Assembly: GCA_963702165.1 (NCBI GenBank)
Contig: OY969722.1
Coordinates: 2,108,001-2,172,000, forward strand
DNA: 64,000 nt
Origin: Terrimesophilobacter sp963702165
GTDB taxonomy: Bacteria; Actinomycetota; Actinomycetes; Actinomycetales; Microbacteriaceae
Direction of reading: 5' to 3'
Below the pieces are notes generated by a model, which worked only from the letters and a program-made list of their open reading frames with translations, had not been told where the DNA came from and did no database searches. Both the position numbers and the translations under genes were made by a program. Position 1 is the first letter of the stretch. Every line of letters starts with the position of its first letter. Shown here in pieces: positions 54,947 through 63,575 of the stretch.

Positions 54947-55961
54947 ATTCGTCCTCGTCGACGCGCTGCACCGTGATCGCACCCTGCGACTCCATGTCGC
55001 GGATCGCGCGCACGACCTCTGCGCGGGCCTCCTCGACCTGGGACAGGCGCATAGGGCCGAGGCTCGCGGCCTCGCCGTCGAGCAGTTCCCTGTTGCGTTC
55101 GGACAGGTTGCTGCGGATGACCTCGATGACCGCCTCGCTCGTGCCCTTCATCGCGGTCGCCAGCACCGTCGGGTCGATGCCGCGCAGCACCTGCTGCACG
55201 TCGCGGCGCTCGAATTTCACGATGTCCGAGAAGGTCAGCATCCGGGATCGCACCTCTTCGGCGAGTTCCGGGTCGCGTTCCTCGAGTGCCTCCAGGAGCG
55301 CCCGCTCCGTCGCGACGTCCGCCCTGTTGATGATGTCCACCAGCGGTTGGATGCCGCCGACCACCTGGTTGGCTTCGCGCGAGGAGACGACCGCTCCGGC
55401 CCGCTGCTTGAGAGTGTCGGTGACGATGCGCACGGCCTCTGGCGGCGCCGGGTTCATGGTGGCGATGCACTCGGCAACGTCGGTGCGCAGCACTTCGTCC
55501 AGTCCGGACATCACCTGGGAGGCGAGCTCCGGGCGCAGGTGGGCGAGGACCAGCGCGATGGTCTGGGGCAGTTCGCCCTCGAGCATGCCCTGCACCTGCG
55601 CCGGTTCTGCGGCATCCAGGAACTCGAACGCCTTGCCCGCCATCGACGAGGTCACCCGGCTCATCAGCCCCGCCGCACGCTCGGCGCCGAAGGACGCCTC
55701 GAGCAGGCCGGTCGCGACATCCTTGCCGCCGCGCGCAGCGGTGGTGCCGCGCATCGCCAGCTGGTGGAACTCGGCCAGCGTCGCTTGAGCCACCTGGGGA
55801 TCCACGCGCCGCAGTCGCACGATCTCGGCGACGATCTCTTCCGCCTCGGGCTCGCTGAAGCGCTTCAGAACCTCGGCCGCCCGTTGGGGGTCGAGGTTCA
55901 TCAGCACGACGGCAACCTTCTGCGTGCCGTTCAGAACGGTTGGTGTTGCGACTTCGCTCAT
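54936..55961 (-). CDS. fliG: Flagellar motor switch protein FliG
   Basis: 341 residues. All three domains are present: GTQKVAVVLMNLDPQRAAEVLKRFSE at the N-terminus, LAHLRPELASQVMSGLDEV in the middle, and the C-terminal torque helix region with LSEEVRSRMLTFSDIVKFERRDVQ-like sequence and VIEVIRSNLSERNRELL. It sits on the MS ring and interacts with MotA. Overlaps fliF by 4 bp. Confidence 0.95.
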   Translation of the reverse strand: MSEVATPTVLNGTQKVAVVLMNLDPQRAAEVLKRFSEPEAEEIVAEIVRLRRVDPQVAQATLAEFHQLAMRGTTAARGGKDVATGLLEASFGAERAAGLMSRVTSSMAGKAFEFLDAAEPAQVQGMLEGELPQTIALVLAHLRPELASQVMSGLDEVLRTDVAECIATMNPAPPEAVRIVTDTLKQRAGAVVSSREANQVVGGIQPLVDIINRADVATERALLEALEERDPELAEEVRSRMLTFSDIVKFERRDVQQVLRGIDPTVLATAMKGTSEAVIEVIRSNLSERNRELLDGEAASLGPMRLSQVEEARAEVVRAIRDMESQGAITVQRVDEDEYVY

Positions 55962-57538
55962 GCGGGCTGCCGATCGTCCATCAGACTTCGCAGGACCTCG
56001 GCGGTGCGCTGCGGGTCGCGCTCGGCGAGCGCTTCGATCTCTGCCCGGGCGCGCGCAGAGTCACTGCCGGCATCCGGTGCGGGCGGCGCCGCCGGCAGCT
56101 CGGCAGGCGGCGTGGTGGCTGAAAGCAGCGGCACGGTTTGGGCCGGTCCGTAGAGCATGTCCTTCAGTTCGCCGATCTCGACAGCGTCACGATCTCGCTG
56201 CGACCGTCGGGACAGCAGCACGATGGCGACGACGATGAGCACCGCGAGCCCGAGCACGATGGCAACCGTGGTGATCAGGGTGGTGAGCCGTTCCGCGGCT
56301 GCTTCCGCCTCCGCTGCCGCCAGCGCCTCGGCCGCGGCCGCAGCGCCGGCTGCGTTGAACGGCACGACTTCGACGGTGACCTCGTCGCCTCGTTCGGCGT
56401 TGATGCCCGCCGCCGCGGCGACCAGTGCGGAGATGTTGGCGATGTTCAGGTCGGCCGCCGCGGCCTCGTTGAGGGCCACTGAGACGGTCTGCCTGGTGAT
56501 CGCGCCAGCCGGGATGGTGCGCGTTTCGGTGACCTTGTTGACCGCGTTGTTCCGGGTGACCGACTCCGACGTGTACACACCGTCCTGCTCGCCGCCCGGG
56601 ACTGCGATGTTGTCGGGACCCAGCACCCCGGTCGCCGCGCGGCCGCCGTCATGCGTCTCGGTGTGGGTGGACTCGTTGAGTGCCGGGGCGTCATCCGGGA
56701 CCGTGAACTGCTCCTCGAGACGCTGAGCGGACTCGTAGCTCATGTCCGCTGAGACGACGACGGTCGCGTTGCCGACACCGGCGACGCGGTCGAGCATGGC
56801 CTGCACCGCCTGGCGGACGCGTTCCTCGTAGTCGGACCCGCGCTGGTCGGCGGTGCCGGTGGCACCGACTCCGACGGCCGAGAGCACCATCCCGTCGGCG
56901 TCGACCACCGCGACGTTGGCTGCCTTCATGCCATCGATGGACGCCGAGGTGAGCTGCACGATCGCCTGAACCTGCTCGGCGCTGAGATCGACCCCGCGCA
57001 CGGTCTCCACGAAGACCGATGCGGTCGGCTCCTGCCGTTCCGAGACGAAGACGCTGTCTTCGGGGATGGCGAGGCGCACCGATGCCACCTTGACGTCCTT
57101 CATCGCGCCGATCGTCGCGGCAAGCTCCCCTTCGAGCGCGCGCTTGTAGGTGACCGACTGCTGGAAGTCCGACGAGGTGACGCCCATGTCATCGAGCAGC
57201 GAGTAGCCGCCGTTGCTGGATGACGGGAGTCCGGCAGCGGCGGCCTTCAGGCGCTGGTCGTAGACGTACTGCTCTGGCACGAGGATGCTTCCCCCACCGC
57301 CGGTCAGCTCGTACGGCACACTCTCGGCGCGCAGTTGCTCGACGATCGCGCTCGCATCCTTGGGCGCCAACCCGGAGAACAGGGGCGTGTAGGTGGGGCG
57401 GCTCAGCCAGATGCCCAGGGTTGCCACGCCGAGCACGAGCACCGCGAGCCCGATGATCGCGATCGTGCGCTGGGCGATGGTGAACTCACGGACGCCCGAA
57501 ACGAACCGCCTGAGTGCGGTGGAGACTTGGGTCGGCAT
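55958..57538 (-). CDS. fliF: MS-ring protein FliF
   Basis: 526 residues with helices near residue 30 (IAIIGLAVLVLGVATLGIWL) and residue 435 (TTVAIVLGLAVLIVVAIVLL). Between them lie YTPLFSGLAPKDASAIVEQL and the ring-building motif LEGELAATIGAMKDVKVASVRLAIP. The C-terminal tail EALAERDPQRTAEVLRSLM is the FliG-binding peptide. Follows fliE with a one-base overlap. Confidence 0.95.
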   Translation of the reverse strand: MPTQVSTALRRFVSGVREFTIAQRTIAIIGLAVLVLGVATLGIWLSRPTYTPLFSGLAPKDASAIVEQLRAESVPYELTGGGGSILVPEQYVYDQRLKAAAAGLPSSSNGGYSLLDDMGVTSSDFQQSVTYKRALEGELAATIGAMKDVKVASVRLAIPEDSVFVSERQEPTASVFVETVRGVDLSAEQVQAIVQLTSASIDGMKAANVAVVDADGMVLSAVGVGATGTADQRGSDYEERVRQAVQAMLDRVAGVGNATVVVSADMSYESAQRLEEQFTVPDDAPALNESTHTETHDGGRAATGVLGPDNIAVPGGEQDGVYTSESVTRNNAVNKVTETRTIPAGAITRQTVSVALNEAAAADLNIANISALVAAAAGINAERGDEVTVEVVPFNAAGAAAAAEALAAAEAEAAAERLTTLITTVAIVLGLAVLIVVAIVLLSRRSQRDRDAVEIGELKDMLYGPAQTVPLLSATTPPAELPAAPPAPDAGSDSARARAEIEALAERDPQRTAEVLRSLMDDRQPA

Positions 57539-57843
57539 CAGGCCTGCATCCTCATGATCTCGTTGAAGGCGTCGACACCCTTGTTCCGCACCGCGGCGAT
57601 CAGCTCGAGGGTGACCTGCGCGCGGGTCGCGGCGATGGTGGCCTGGTGGATGTCGGCGAGGTCACCGGTGACCGCCTTGATGGCGAGCCGGTCGGCGTCG
57701 GCCTGCAGCCCGGCGAGGCCGTCGATCGCGGTCGAGAGCGAACCGGCGAAGGCGCCGTCGCCTGCGGCACCAGAGGCGCGCGACGGGTCCACGTAGCCGG
57801 TCGGCGTGACGCCCGTGACGGAGCTGACGGCGGGGATCATCAT
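57538..57843 (-). CDS. fliE: Hook-basal body protein FliE
   Basis: 101 residues from ATG 57843 overlapping the flgC stop. The C-terminal half (GDLADIHQATIAATRAQVTLELIAAVRNKGVDAFNEIMRMQ) is the conserved FliE segment linking MS ring and rod. Upstream in-frame sequence lies over flgC and is discarded. Confidence 0.92.
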   Translation of the reverse strand: MMIPAVSSVTGVTPTGYVDPSRASGAAGDGAFAGSLSTAIDGLAGLQADADRLAIKAVTGDLADIHQATIAATRAQVTLELIAAVRNKGVDAFNEIMRMQA

Positions 57844-58232
57844 GCACGTCCGATCTGCAGTGCGGCCTGGTAAGACTCCTTGGCCCGGTCGACGACCGCG
57901 GCATTCGCCTGGTAGCCGCGCTGAGCGAGGATCAGCTGGCTCATCTGTGACGCCAGGTCGATGTCTGGGTAGCGCACGTAGCCCGCTTCGTCGGCGAGCG
58001 GGTGGTCCGGCTCGTAGACGACACGGCCCTCGCCGTCCCCGAACGCCGCTCCTGCGACGTAGACGCCTGAGGTCCCGCGGCCCTCTTCCGCGATGACGTA
58101 ACGGGCGCGGAACGCCTCTCCGTCGGTGCTCGCCGCGGTGTTGATGTTCGCGAGGTTGTCGGACACCGCATCCAGCCACTTCCGGTGCACGTTGAGGCCG
58201 GTGCCGGCGATGCCGATCGCGTCAAAGGTCAT
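57840..58232 (-). CDS. flgC: Proximal rod protein FlgC
   Basis: 130 residues. N-terminus FDAIGIAGTGLNVHRKWLDAVSDNLANINT and the C-terminal SQMSQLILAQRGYQANAAVVDRAKESY are the paired rod-family helices. Overlaps flgB and fliE by 4 bp each, forming a tight flgB-flgC-fliE start to the operon. Confidence 0.94.
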   Translation of the reverse strand: MTFDAIGIAGTGLNVHRKWLDAVSDNLANINTAASTDGEAFRARYVIAEEGRGTSGVYVAGAAFGDGEGRVVYEPDHPLADEAGYVRYPDIDLASQMSQLILAQRGYQANAAVVDRAKESYQAALQIGRA

Positions 58233-58573
58233 GAGTTGGTCCTCATCGCTGCGCGCAGCTTGGCTGTTTCGCCATCGATCGCGCGCGCGGCGAACTGGAA
58301 GCGCAGCACGGTGTCGATGTTGGACAGCGTCTCGGTGTCGAGGTTGACGTTGTTGCCATCGAGCCGGGTCGGTTCGAGTGAGCGGGCCACTGTCGCCTCG
58401 GCGCTTCCGTCACCGCGGTTCACCGACCTGGCGAGGGCATCCTCGAAGAGCACCCGCTTGGACTGGTAGCCGGGCGTGTTGACATTGGCGATGTTGTTCG
58501 CGATCGTGCGCTGCCGCAACGCGAGGCCATCGAGGGCGCTGGTCAGCGCGAGCGAGGTGACCGAATTGAACAC
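58229..58573 (-). CDS. flgB: Proximal rod protein FlgB
   Basis: 114 residues. LALTSALDGLALRQRTIANNIANVNTPGYQSKRVLFE is the FlgB signature; the C-terminal helix VLRFQFAARAIDGETAKLRAAM completes it. First gene of the rod/basal-body operon, 78 bp after a sigma-28 promoter -10 box. Confidence 0.94.
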   Translation of the reverse strand: MFNSVTSLALTSALDGLALRQRTIANNIANVNTPGYQSKRVLFEDALARSVNRGDGSAEATVARSLEPTRLDGNNVNLDTETLSNIDTVLRFQFAARAIDGETAKLRAAMRTNS

Positions 58574-58650
58574 GCAGATCCCGTTTCGTAAGGTGCAACG
58601 TCGGCCGGTCCCTGGCCCATTACGAGAACGATCCCTGTCCTCGTCTCTTG

Positions 58651-58677
58651 CTATCGGCCGGTATTCCTCACGCGTTA
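58651..58677 (-). promoter_or_regulatory. Sigma-28 (FliA) promoter of flgB operon
   Basis: Minus strand: TAAC (58677-58674), 15-bp spacer, GCCGATAG (58658-58651). Identical boxes and spacing to those before fliC and fliM. Confidence 0.82.
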
Positions 58678-58684
58678 GGAAGAT

Positions 58685-58972
58685 TCAGCCGGTCACGTCG
58701 AGATAGACGGAGGCAGCATCCGGTCGCAGCGCGGGCACGGCCCGGATCGCAGCGAGGTGGCCGGCGGTCTCAACCTGCAGGTCGCCCAGCTTGCGGATCG
58801 CTCGCTGTTGCACCTCGAGGACCCGGCTGGCCCGCTCGTGCAGGTCATCAGGCAGTGCGCCGAGGTCGCCAGGGGGGTTCCAGTTTGCCGGCACGCCGTA
58901 CGGGGCCGACTTCGCGGCCAGCTCGAGGGCGGCGAGGGCGCGCTCCCACGCCTCGAAGTCCTGGTCAGGCAA
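58685..58972 (-). CDS. Probable FliT-like or small flagellar chaperone
   Basis: 95 residues from TTG 58972, overlapping the fliS end. Wholly helical (FEAWERALAALELAAKSA; LHERASRVLEVQQRAIRKLGDLQVETAGHLAAI), with no named motif. The slot directly after fliS is where fliT or a similar filament-cap chaperone is normally coded. The name rests on size, helicity and position, so no symbol is given. Confidence 0.6.
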   Translation of the reverse strand: MPDQDFEAWERALAALELAAKSAPYGVPANWNPPGDLGALPDDLHERASRVLEVQQRAIRKLGDLQVETAGHLAAIRAVPALRPDAASVYLDVTG

Positions 58973-59396
58973 TGATGATCGTTCCCGTCGGGCGCGCGGA
59001 AGCTGTGTCTTCCGCGAGCCGATCGGCCGCCTCATGCCAGCTGAGGCGCAGCGGCTCGAGGAGCTCTGCGCAGGTCCGAGTGGCCATGGCGTCGCGGTGC
59101 ATGTTGGCGTGCACGAGGGAGCTGGAGACAAAGTTGTACAGTCCGAGCAGCCCCTGCGCGCCGTCCCACACATCGAGACGGAGCGACGAGGTCAGCTCGG
59201 CCACGATGGCCTGCGCGTGCAGCAGGTTCTCGGATGCTGCCTGCCAGTCCTCCGCCAGCTGCGCGGTCTGGGCGCGGTGCAGGTCGAGCAGCAGCCGGTC
59301 GTAGAGCATAGTCAGCAGTCGCGCCGGACTGGCCGACAGGATCGCCTCCCGGTTGTACCGCGAGCGCAGCTGCTCGCCTGCGACGTTCACGCTCAT
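58965..59396 (-). CDS. fliS: Flagellin chaperone FliS
   Basis: 143 residues. YNREAILSASPARLLTMLYDRLLLDLHRA is the standard FliS block; four-helix bundle overall. It binds flagellin before export. Overlaps fliD by 4 bp upstream and the FliT-like gene downstream. Confidence 0.93.
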   Translation of the reverse strand: MSVNVAGEQLRSRYNREAILSASPARLLTMLYDRLLLDLHRAQTAQLAEDWQAASENLLHAQAIVAELTSSLRLDVWDGAQGLLGLYNFVSSSLVHANMHRDAMATRTCAELLEPLRLSWHEAADRLAEDTASARPTGTIIIA

Positions 59397-60739
59397 GACG
59401 CGCTCTTCATCTTCGGCAGGCTGTTCACCTGGGAGGCGAGCCACGCCGACTGGGCGTTCATGGTGCTCAGCTGCACCTCGAGGGCGGCGTAGGTGCGCTC
59501 GAGTGTCGCGCGGCGGGTCGCGAGCCTGGTGTCCCAGTTGTCGATCTGGTTGCTCAATTGGCCGACGAGGGATTCCTGCCCGGTGATCTTGGTGGTCAGC
59601 AGGCCGTCGAAGCGGTCGGATGCCTGGTCCGCGGCATCCGCGACCCGTGCGGCGAGCTGCTGAACGATGTTCGTGGTGCGCGCCGGATCCTTCTCGAGCG
59701 CAGCGGCGAACCGTTCCTCGTCGAATTCGAGTACACCCTCCTTGGTCAGGCTGATCCCGATCGTCGACGGGGACAGGCCGTCCACGGGAAGCGTCGCGGC
59801 GCTCACGAGCCACTGGTTCACCGCGCGAATGCCGCTGTCTCCGGTGAACGGGCCGCTGCCGACCACGGGCTTGCCATTGCTGCCGGTCGTTGAGGTGACC
59901 GCGGACCTCGCTGCGATCTCGGCGAGCGCGGCCGCGATGGAGCCGACGAACTTCCCCGTCGCCTCACCGATCGCGGCGTCGTCGCGCTGCACCGTGATGG
60001 TGACCGGGGTGGCGGATGCCTCACCGACGGTCACGTCAACGCCGGGCAGGAGCCCGGTGAAGGTGTTGCTCGAGGACGTGATCACCTGCTCGGCCGCGGT
60101 GCCAGCCCACAACTTGAGCTGCGCATCCTGGGCACTCACGATGTCGGTCACGGTCGCGGCGGTTCCGCCGATGCTGAACGCCCCGGCCGTTCCGGGTTCG
60201 GTGGCGGTGAACTGCACGCGGAACAGCGGATCGCCAGTCACCGCGTCAGTGCCGGCCGCCACCTTCATCGCGCTGACTCCGGCGTTGGCCTTGTTGACCG
60301 CGGAGACGATGTCATCCAGCGAGTCGGATGCCGCCGTGACGGTCACCGGGTCGGCTGAGCCCACGGTGATGGTCAGCGCGGTGTCCGGCCAGGCGCCGAT
60401 CCGCTCGGACAGCGAGATCTGCCGCGCGCTGAGCTGGTCGACGACGATGCTCGTCTCGCCCGCGGCTGCGGAGCGGCCGGCGGTCGCGGTCACCCTGTCA
60501 GAACTGGAGGTGGTGCGCAGCAGGTCGAGGGCGGCGGGCTTGGCGGTGTCTTTCGCGAGCGTGCCGAGGGCGGCGATCTTGGTGTTGAGGCTCTTGAGCG
60601 CGGCGATCATGCCGTTCGTGGCGCTGACCTTGCGCTTCAGGAGCGTCTGCGGAGCAGCCTCAAGCTGCATGAGGGAGTTGATGAGCGAGGTGGTGTCGAG
60701 CCCGCTGGCGAGGCCGTCAATCGAAAGTGCCATGCTCAT
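59393..60739 (-). CDS. fliD: Filament cap protein FliD
   Basis: 448 residues. N-terminus SIDGLASGLDTTSLINSLMQLEAAPQ and the C-terminal coiled region (LLTTKITGQESLVGQLSNQIDNWDTRL...MNAQSAWL) are FliD; the centre holds Ig-like cap domains with Thr/Ala-rich strands. It follows the terminator after fliC and has no sigma-28 box of its own that I can see, so it may depend on read-through. Confidence 0.92.
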   Translation of the reverse strand: MSMALSIDGLASGLDTTSLINSLMQLEAAPQTLLKRKVSATNGMIAALKSLNTKIAALGTLAKDTAKPAALDLLRTTSSSDRVTATAGRSAAAGETSIVVDQLSARQISLSERIGAWPDTALTITVGSADPVTVTAASDSLDDIVSAVNKANAGVSAMKVAAGTDAVTGDPLFRVQFTATEPGTAGAFSIGGTAATVTDIVSAQDAQLKLWAGTAAEQVITSSSNTFTGLLPGVDVTVGEASATPVTITVQRDDAAIGEATGKFVGSIAAALAEIAARSAVTSTTGSNGKPVVGSGPFTGDSGIRAVNQWLVSAATLPVDGLSPSTIGISLTKEGVLEFDEERFAAALEKDPARTTNIVQQLAARVADAADQASDRFDGLLTTKITGQESLVGQLSNQIDNWDTRLATRRATLERTYAALEVQLSTMNAQSAWLASQVNSLPKMKSAS

Positions 60740-60766
60740 CCGTCCCTACTCGTGTGAGATTCGAAA

Positions 60767-60819
60767 CGCCCGGGACGACCGAAGCGAGAGGTCCAGTTCC
60801 CCTTCGGCCGTCCCGGGCG
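60767..60819 (-). terminator. Strong hairpin after flagellin gene
   Basis: CGCCCGGGACGACCGAAG (60767-60784) pairs with CTTCGGCCGTCCCGGGCG (60802-60819), 17 of 18 positions, with a 17-base loop. Placed 10 bp after the fliC stop and before fliD: it should stabilise fliC mRNA and limit fliD expression. Confidence 0.82.
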
Positions 60820-60829
60820 TGGTCAGTGC

Positions 60830-61663
60830 TTAGCCCAGGAGCTGCAGCACGCCCTGGTTCGACGCGTTTGCCTGGGCGAGCATCGCGGTGCCCGCCTGCG
60901 ACAGGATGTTCGAACGGGTGTAGTTGACCATCTCCTGCGCCATGTCCGTGTCGCGGATGCGCGACTCGGCTGCCGAGAGGTTCTCCTTCGACACGTTGAG
61001 GCTGTTGATGGTCGACTCGAAGCGGTTCTGCACCGCACCGAGGTCGGCGCGAGCAGTGGAGATCGTCTTGATCTGCGCGTCGATCGCGGTGATGCTGGCC
61101 GCGGCGTTTGCTGCGGTGTCGAAGGTCAGCGCAGCGGTCGCGGTGCCCACTGCCGTGGCGTTCGCGTTCGTCATGTTGACCACGATCTGGTCCTCAGCGG
61201 CAACTCCACCGGCACCGACGTGGAACGTGAGCGCAGTGGCGGTTCCGTCGAGCAGCTTGATGCCGTTGAAGTTGGTCGACGCACCGATACGGGTGAGCTC
61301 GGCCGAGAGAGTGTCCGACTCGGTCTTGATCGCGGCACGCGAGTCAGCGTTGTTCGAGTCGTTACCGGCCTGGACAGCGAGGTCACGCATGCGCTGCAGG
61401 ATCGAGTGAACCTCGGTCAGGGCGCCTTCCGCGGTCTGGATGACCGAGATGCCGTCCTGGGCGTTGCGGGCTGCAACGTTGAGGCCGCCGATCTGCGAAC
61501 GCAGACCCTCGGAGATCGCGAGGCCCGCTGCGTCATCCGCTGCGCGGTTGATGCGGAGACCACTGGACAGCTTCTCCAGCGACTTCGAGAGGTCGTTCTG
61601 CGTGTTGGACAGGTTGCGGTACGCGTTGAGCGCCGCAACGTTGGTGTTGATCTGCATACCCAT
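60830..61663 (-). CDS. fliC: Flagellin
   Basis: 277 residues, a short flagellin made mainly of the D0/D1 helices. MQINTNVAALNAYRNL at the start, LSSGLRINRAADDAAGLAI and NAQDGISVIQTAEGALTEV are diagnostic, and SRIRDTDMAQEMVNYTRSNIL...NQGVLQLLG closes it. The variable centre is only about 80 residues. GGAGG lies 8 bases before the ATG at 61663. Expressed from a sigma-28 promoter about 65 bp upstream. Confidence 0.97.
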   Translation of the reverse strand: MGMQINTNVAALNAYRNLSNTQNDLSKSLEKLSSGLRINRAADDAAGLAISEGLRSQIGGLNVAARNAQDGISVIQTAEGALTEVHSILQRMRDLAVQAGNDSNNADSRAAIKTESDTLSAELTRIGASTNFNGIKLLDGTATALTFHVGAGGVAAEDQIVVNMTNANATAVGTATAALTFDTAANAAASITAIDAQIKTISTARADLGAVQNRFESTINSLNVSKENLSAAESRIRDTDMAQEMVNYTRSNILSQAGTAMLAQANASNQGVLQLLG

Positions 61664-61727
61664 GTTGGTTTCCTCCGTGATCTGGGTGTTGGTGCCGAAC
61701 AGCCCGTCCATGGGCTGTCGCGAGAAG

Positions 61728-61754
61728 CTATCGGCCGCGCCGCGGCATCCGTTA
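61728..61754 (-). promoter_or_regulatory. Sigma-28 (FliA) promoter of flagellin gene
   Basis: Minus strand: TAAC (61754-61751), 15-bp spacer, GCCGATAG (61735-61728), about 65 bp before the fliC start. Matches the bacterial sigma-28 consensus of TAAA-like -35 and GCCGATAA -10. Confidence 0.87.
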
Positions 61755-61758
61755 GGTG

Positions 61759-61822
61759 AATCGAGTCGGGAGATTTTCCCGGCATCGCCTCGCTCAAAGC
61801 GGGCAATGGTCCCGACTCGATT
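61759..61822 (-). terminator. Inverted repeat between fliA and fliC
   Basis: AATCGAGTCGGGA (61759-61771) and TCCCGACTCGATT (61810-61822) are exact complements with a 38-base loop that itself can fold. It lies just after the fliA stop and just before the fliC promoter, suiting a terminator that insulates the two. Confidence 0.7.
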
Positions 61823-61828
61823 GGGGGA

Positions 61829-62653
61829 TCAGGACGCGGCGGTGCTGCCGGCGATCAGCGGGCTTTTCGCCATCCGGCTCATGCCCGCGGCCGCGCGGTC
61901 GGCGAGCCGGCCGAGGTACGCGCTGCGACTCGACACGGCAATGCGCGACTCCAGCTCGACCTCACCCGGCCCATCTGGATAGTGCGTGCGCAGTCCGTCA
62001 CGAAGCAGTCGGATGGCCTCGGTGCGCTGCTGGGAGACCGCGGAGTGGGTGATCCCGAGTTCCGCCGCGACGTCCCCGACCGAGCGGTCCTCGAAATAGA
62101 CCTCGCGCACGATATGCCGCATCTTCGGCGGGAGCGCCTCGATCGCGGCATGAAGGTAGGCGATTCGCTCGTCGTGCAAGAGCGAGTCCTCCGGCAGCAC
62201 GGTTTCGGCTTCCAGGAACTCCGCGGTCAGGTCGTCGAGCGGCGAGACGGTCCGGGATGCGTCGGCAACTGCCTCGGAAGCGCTCTTGCGATCGACACCC
62301 ATGGCCGCCGCCAGCTCGTCGAGGCTGGGCGAGCGGCCCAGCGCTGCAGTGAGCGACTCCTGAACAGCGAGGGTCTCCTTGATCCGCTTCCTGGCGGAAC
62401 GCGTTGCCCAGTCGGTTGCCCGCATCTCGTCGGCGAAGGCGCCGAGCACACGCTGCCGAGCGTATGCGCCAAACGGAACGCCGAGTTCAGGGTTGAAGGA
62501 ATCGGCGGCGGAGATCAGGCCCAGTGCGCCGGCGGATGCGAGGTCATCGCGAGAGAGGTGAGTGGCTTTTGCCACCAGTTCGGAGACGAGATAGCCCACC
62601 AACGGCAGGTTCTCGACCACCAGCTTGTTGCGCTCGTTGCGGTTCAACGGCAA
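61829..62653 (-). CDS. fliA: Flagellar sigma factor FliA (sigma-28)
   Basis: 274 residues starting with TTG. Region 2 is visible as LVVENLPLVGYLVSELV...LASAGALGLISAADSFNPELGVPFGAYARQRVLGAFADEMR. Regions 3 and 4 end with DVAAELGITHSAVSQQRTEAI, the -35-binding HTH. It should read the TAAC-N15-GCCGATAG promoters in this cluster. About 35 residues longer than enteric FliA at the C-terminus. No FlgM gene is seen in the window. Confidence 0.94.
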   Translation of the reverse strand: MPLNRNERNKLVVENLPLVGYLVSELVAKATHLSRDDLASAGALGLISAADSFNPELGVPFGAYARQRVLGAFADEMRATDWATRSARKRIKETLAVQESLTAALGRSPSLDELAAAMGVDRKSASEAVADASRTVSPLDDLTAEFLEAETVLPEDSLLHDERIAYLHAAIEALPPKMRHIVREVYFEDRSVGDVAAELGITHSAVSQQRTEAIRLLRDGLRTHYPDGPGEVELESRIAVSSRSAYLGRLADRAAAGMSRMAKSPLIAGSTAAS

Positions 62654-62895
62654 GACCCCCGTCTAAGACGAATTCGGAAACTGATTCGAAGGCGGGTAAG
62701 CGCGTGGTTGTTGAGTTGATCAAGCGGGCGGTCGATCGTTGGACCTGGGTGGCATGTTTCGGGTGCCGGGTGCGTCGGGAGCGATGCGGCGCGGTCGTGT
62801 TGCAACCATCGTCACTCCTGTCGGGCGGACTGGTCTGTTCAGTCCGCCTGTCAGTGACACTTTCACTGCTTTTGTGCGCAAAACAAAGCACCGTT

Positions 62896-62936
62896 CTCCC
62901 CCAGTTCGGGGGAACGTATCCCTCTTTTTGGGGGAG
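62896..62936. promoter_or_regulatory. Mutually exclusive hairpins
   Basis: CTCCCCCA (62896-62903) can pair with TGGGGGAG (62929-62936) exactly, or its CCCCC can pair with the near GGGGG (62908-62912). The two folds exclude one another, the geometry of an attenuator or RNA switch. Direction of transcription is not established. Confidence 0.4.
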
Positions 62937-62972
62937 ACAGGAGGGTCCGAAAGACTCGGATCGAGCGACCGC

Positions 62973-62999
62973 TAACCGTTGTTCGCGCCCGGTCGACAG
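62973..62999 (+). promoter_or_regulatory. Possible sigma-28 promoter of flgN-flgK
   Basis: Plus strand: TAAC (62973-62976), 15-bp spacer, GTCGACAG (62992-62999), two mismatches to the -10 of the other promoters. About 80 bp before flgN. Confidence 0.5.
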
Positions 63000-63079
63000 T
63001 TCCCTCTGGAAGCGAGTCGACCCCAGTCGCAAGGGATCCGACGATACGCTGACACGACCCGGCTGACTTGGAGGCATGC

Positions 63080-63565
63080 GTGAGCGCAAACGACGTTTCG
63101 GCGCTGCTGTGGCGCGAACGCGAACTGCTCGAGATGCTGCTGTTCAAGCTTGAGGAAGAGCAGTTGCTCCTCACCGCAGGTAAGACCCGGTGGCTGCAAC
63201 ACGCGACCCGCGAGGTGGAGCAGGTTCTCGACCGGCTGCGCGCCGCCGGCCTGACCCGCACGATCGAGGTCTCCGCGCTCGCCCAGGAGTGGGGCGCGCG
63301 GGAGGATGCGACCCTGCGTGACCTGGTCGCCGCCGCACCTGAGGGCACCTGGGCCGAAATCTTCCATGGCCACCTGAGCGCGATGACCGAGCTCGCAGCG
63401 CAGATCAAGGAGGTCAGGGACGGGAACGAGCGGCACCTGAGGGCGGCCGTGCGGTCGACTCAGGAGACGATCGCCGACCTCAACCCCGATGCCGGCATCT
63501 ACTCCGCCGACGGTGCAAGCTCAGCCTCCATCGGCACCGCGAACCTGGTCGACACGAGTCTGTGA
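63080..63565 (+). CDS. flgN: Hook-filament junction chaperone FlgN
   Basis: 161 residues from GTG 63080, five bases after GGAGG. Helical throughout: LLWRERELLEMLLFKLEEEQLLLTAG is the FlgN-type first helix, followed by a long coiled coil. It chaperones FlgK and FlgL. flgK starts 10 bp after its stop. Confidence 0.87.
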   Translation: MSANDVSALLWRERELLEMLLFKLEEEQLLLTAGKTRWLQHATREVEQVLDRLRAAGLTRTIEVSALAQEWGAREDATLRDLVAAAPEGTWAEIFHGHLSAMTELAAQIKEVRDGNERHLRAAVRSTQETIADLNPDAGIYSADGASSASIGTANLVDTSL

Positions 63566-63575
63566 GGAACACCCC

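Larger units (their letters stand above)
62654..63069. other. Divergent control region fliA / flgN
   Basis: 416 bp without a gene, between leftward fliA and rightward flgN. It holds two competing G/C-block hairpins (62896-62936) and a sigma-28-like promoter (62973-62999). The promoter of fliA itself is not recognised. Confidence 0.6.
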
